64,000 nt of DNA from Stratiolaelaps scimitus (lineage: Eukaryota > Arthropoda > Arachnida > Mesostigmata > Laelapidae): contig JABWDB010000011.1 in the NCBI GenBank assembly GCA_019614645.1, positions 5,505,501 to 5,569,500 of the forward strand, read 5' to 3'. Shown here piece by piece: positions 62,459-64,000 of this stretch (its first letter is position 1; the number at the start of each line of letters is the position of its first letter). A model generated the notes under the pieces. That model ran no database searches. It had not been told where the DNA came from and was given only the letters and a program-made list of their open reading frames with translations. The position numbers and the translations under genes were made by a program.

Positions 62459-63793
62459 CACCAGTGCTGAACAGTAACGGTATTAAACAAGTGCGAAAAG
62501 GAGACACAATCATCTCCCGCTCGTCAGGGCACCTTTTTTTGCCGACAGTTCGCTGATGTCGTAAAGGCATTTGATCTTGTGGGCGACTGCGGGTAAGGCG
62601 ACATAAACGGCACTCAAGTGGTACGACGACAGCATTGCCGCCTTTGGTTTCTATGCGGCTACCCAGCTCTGAGCTTGTCCCTGAGTTGTATCCCGACTTC
62701 GCTTTGATCAATTACCACCTTAGTACGAATAAGAAGTCATGATCAAACAGAGATGTCGCGGCCGAGTTCGAGGAGACGCTCCCCGTTGATTGTAGTGCTA
62801 AGCAAGATGAAGGCGTCGCTCTTGTTCCTGCCTCGCTCAGCTCGAACGTGCCCCTACAAGCGGCCCCCGCTGGCTCAGTCACGCGTGGCGAAGCCAGCCG
62901 ATACCGGGCGATCGCCCTGCGCCGGGTCGCCCCCCGATCGGCGTCGTTCGATCGGCCACAACGCAGCACATTCAATATCATTCGAGAGTACGAAGCAGAC
63001 CGGCTGTCGAACGCATATAAATGCACTGCTGCTGCTGCCGCCGTAGCAGATATCGACGCCGACGTTCGCCGCTGTCACTCGGTGACATCGAACAATGGGA
63101 TGCAATGGTAGCAGCAGCGATTGACGCACGTCGCGTACGGTCCCCTTCATCTACGCATCCCTCACGTGAGCGAGAAATGAGAGAGAGAGACAACGAAGTT
63201 GTAGTGTGCGCCAGTCAGTCAGTCGGTTGTTTTTTGTGTCGTAGCCCTCGGCTGAGCCGTCGGCTGAGTCCTCGGCTCGGTTGAGGTGGTGGTGGTGGTG
63301 GTGGCCAGACAATTGGCACTGCCACACTACAACTGGCGCTTCCCGCAGTGTCCGCTACCGGCGACTCTCGTTGATTCCGCTGCTGTTGATTTGCTCCTGA
63401 CCCGAGACAACGGCGAGCTCCTTCAGTGGTGTCCCTCACTATTCGAAGCAGTCACTTCAGTGGACGACGGCGGCCAGCGACCGGCGGCGGTGGCGGCGAC
63501 TTCGGACAAATACCCGCTCCATTTACGATGACGCCGCCGCCGCCGCCGCCGCCGCTCCGTGTACGATACCGCCGCCACCATCGGCACAAATACGAGTTGC
63601 GCGTCACGTTGCGAATGGTCCAACTAGAGCGCTTGAAGTGTCAATCGGTACCGTTGTTGTTGAAATTAGATTACTATTATTAGCGAGTGCAAGAGAGAGG
63701 AGAGAGAGAGATGAGCAGGGGTGAGCCGGCTTCAGACTGCCGGTGTTAGGATGACGGCAGGAAGCCGCCGCTATACACTAGCTTAAGTCTTCG

Positions 63794-63794
<1 letters not shown>

Positions 63795-63825
<31 letters not shown>
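63795..63825. repeat. (TA)15 [14 protein letters not shown]
   Basis: An uninterrupted TA run. Confidence 0.96.
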
Positions 63826-63827
<2 letters not shown>

Positions 63828-64000
63828 CTGCCGCTCTCAAGGCAATCCAGAATACGGAGCCAGTAGCACGAACGAGCGAGCAGGACGATTGGCAAGGGCG
63901 ACATTCGTAAACAATGACCATATGACTAACATGATAGATAAGAGGTAGGTGTTATGCGGCGGGAGGGACAATCACCATCGTGGCGTGTTGAACAAACACG

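Larger units (their letters stand above)
55698..64000 (+). other. Plexin intron, downstream (partial, over 8.3 kb)
   Basis: The intron begins with GTAAGT and runs past the window end. It holds several (TA)n arrays, CAA/CAG arrays at 56.5, 58.5 and 61.0 kb, G runs of 13 and 15 bases, and several open frames of about 160-230 codons whose length is near the chance limit. No sequence resembling the rest of IPT-2 was found. Confidence 0.75.

Overview
This window looks like a slice of an animal nuclear genome, most likely an arthropod. It is almost entirely intronic, with balanced base composition, GT-AG spliced short exons, and dense (TA)n, CAA/CAG-type, GCC and poly-G simple repeats. I see no bacterial-type gene packing, rRNA, CRISPR array or intact mobile element. 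An arthropod (perhaps a mite) is inferred from how the one recognisable protein reads and from the repeat style; the species cannot be fixed from the sequence.

The one gene I can support is a plexin, best read as the A type (PlexA), on the + strand. Four exons join in frame to encode about 292 residues of the extracellular region. They are the end of the Sema propeller (20774-20902), the first half of PSI-1 (45524-45624), the rest of PSI-1 with IPT-1 and most of PSI-2 (47332-47845), and the PSI-2/IPT-2 junction (55566-55697). The introns between them are 24,621, 1,707 and 7,720 bp. The earlier Sema exons lie left of the window, since I found none in the first 20.7 kb. The later IPT, transmembrane and cytoplasmic GAP exons lie to the right. 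Plexin A is the axonal receptor for transmembrane semaphorins, so this gene would act in nerve guidance.

The intronic 62 kb by region: 1-20.7 kb holds many (TA)n arrays, a CTG/TTG array, short tandem duplications and a tRNA B-box-like site. 20.9-45.5 kb holds a near-perfect 34-bp inverted repeat at 24.1 kb, a 212-bp (TA)n array at 28.8 kb, some exon-like open stretches and a short reverse-transcriptase-like motif at 44.8 kb. 47.8-55.5 kb contains a GC-rich stretch (about 49-52 kb) with GCC arrays, GA repeats and a TATA-box candidate. 55.7-64 kb is repeat-rich intron with no recognised exon.

The points most worth a second look are the weak donor after the first PSI exon, followed by an in-frame stop and an AATAAA (possible truncated plexin), the isolated foldback at 24.1 kb, and the unusual density of long (TA)n arrays. 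Most long open frames in the window are repeat-driven or at the length chance allows, and I have not called them genes.
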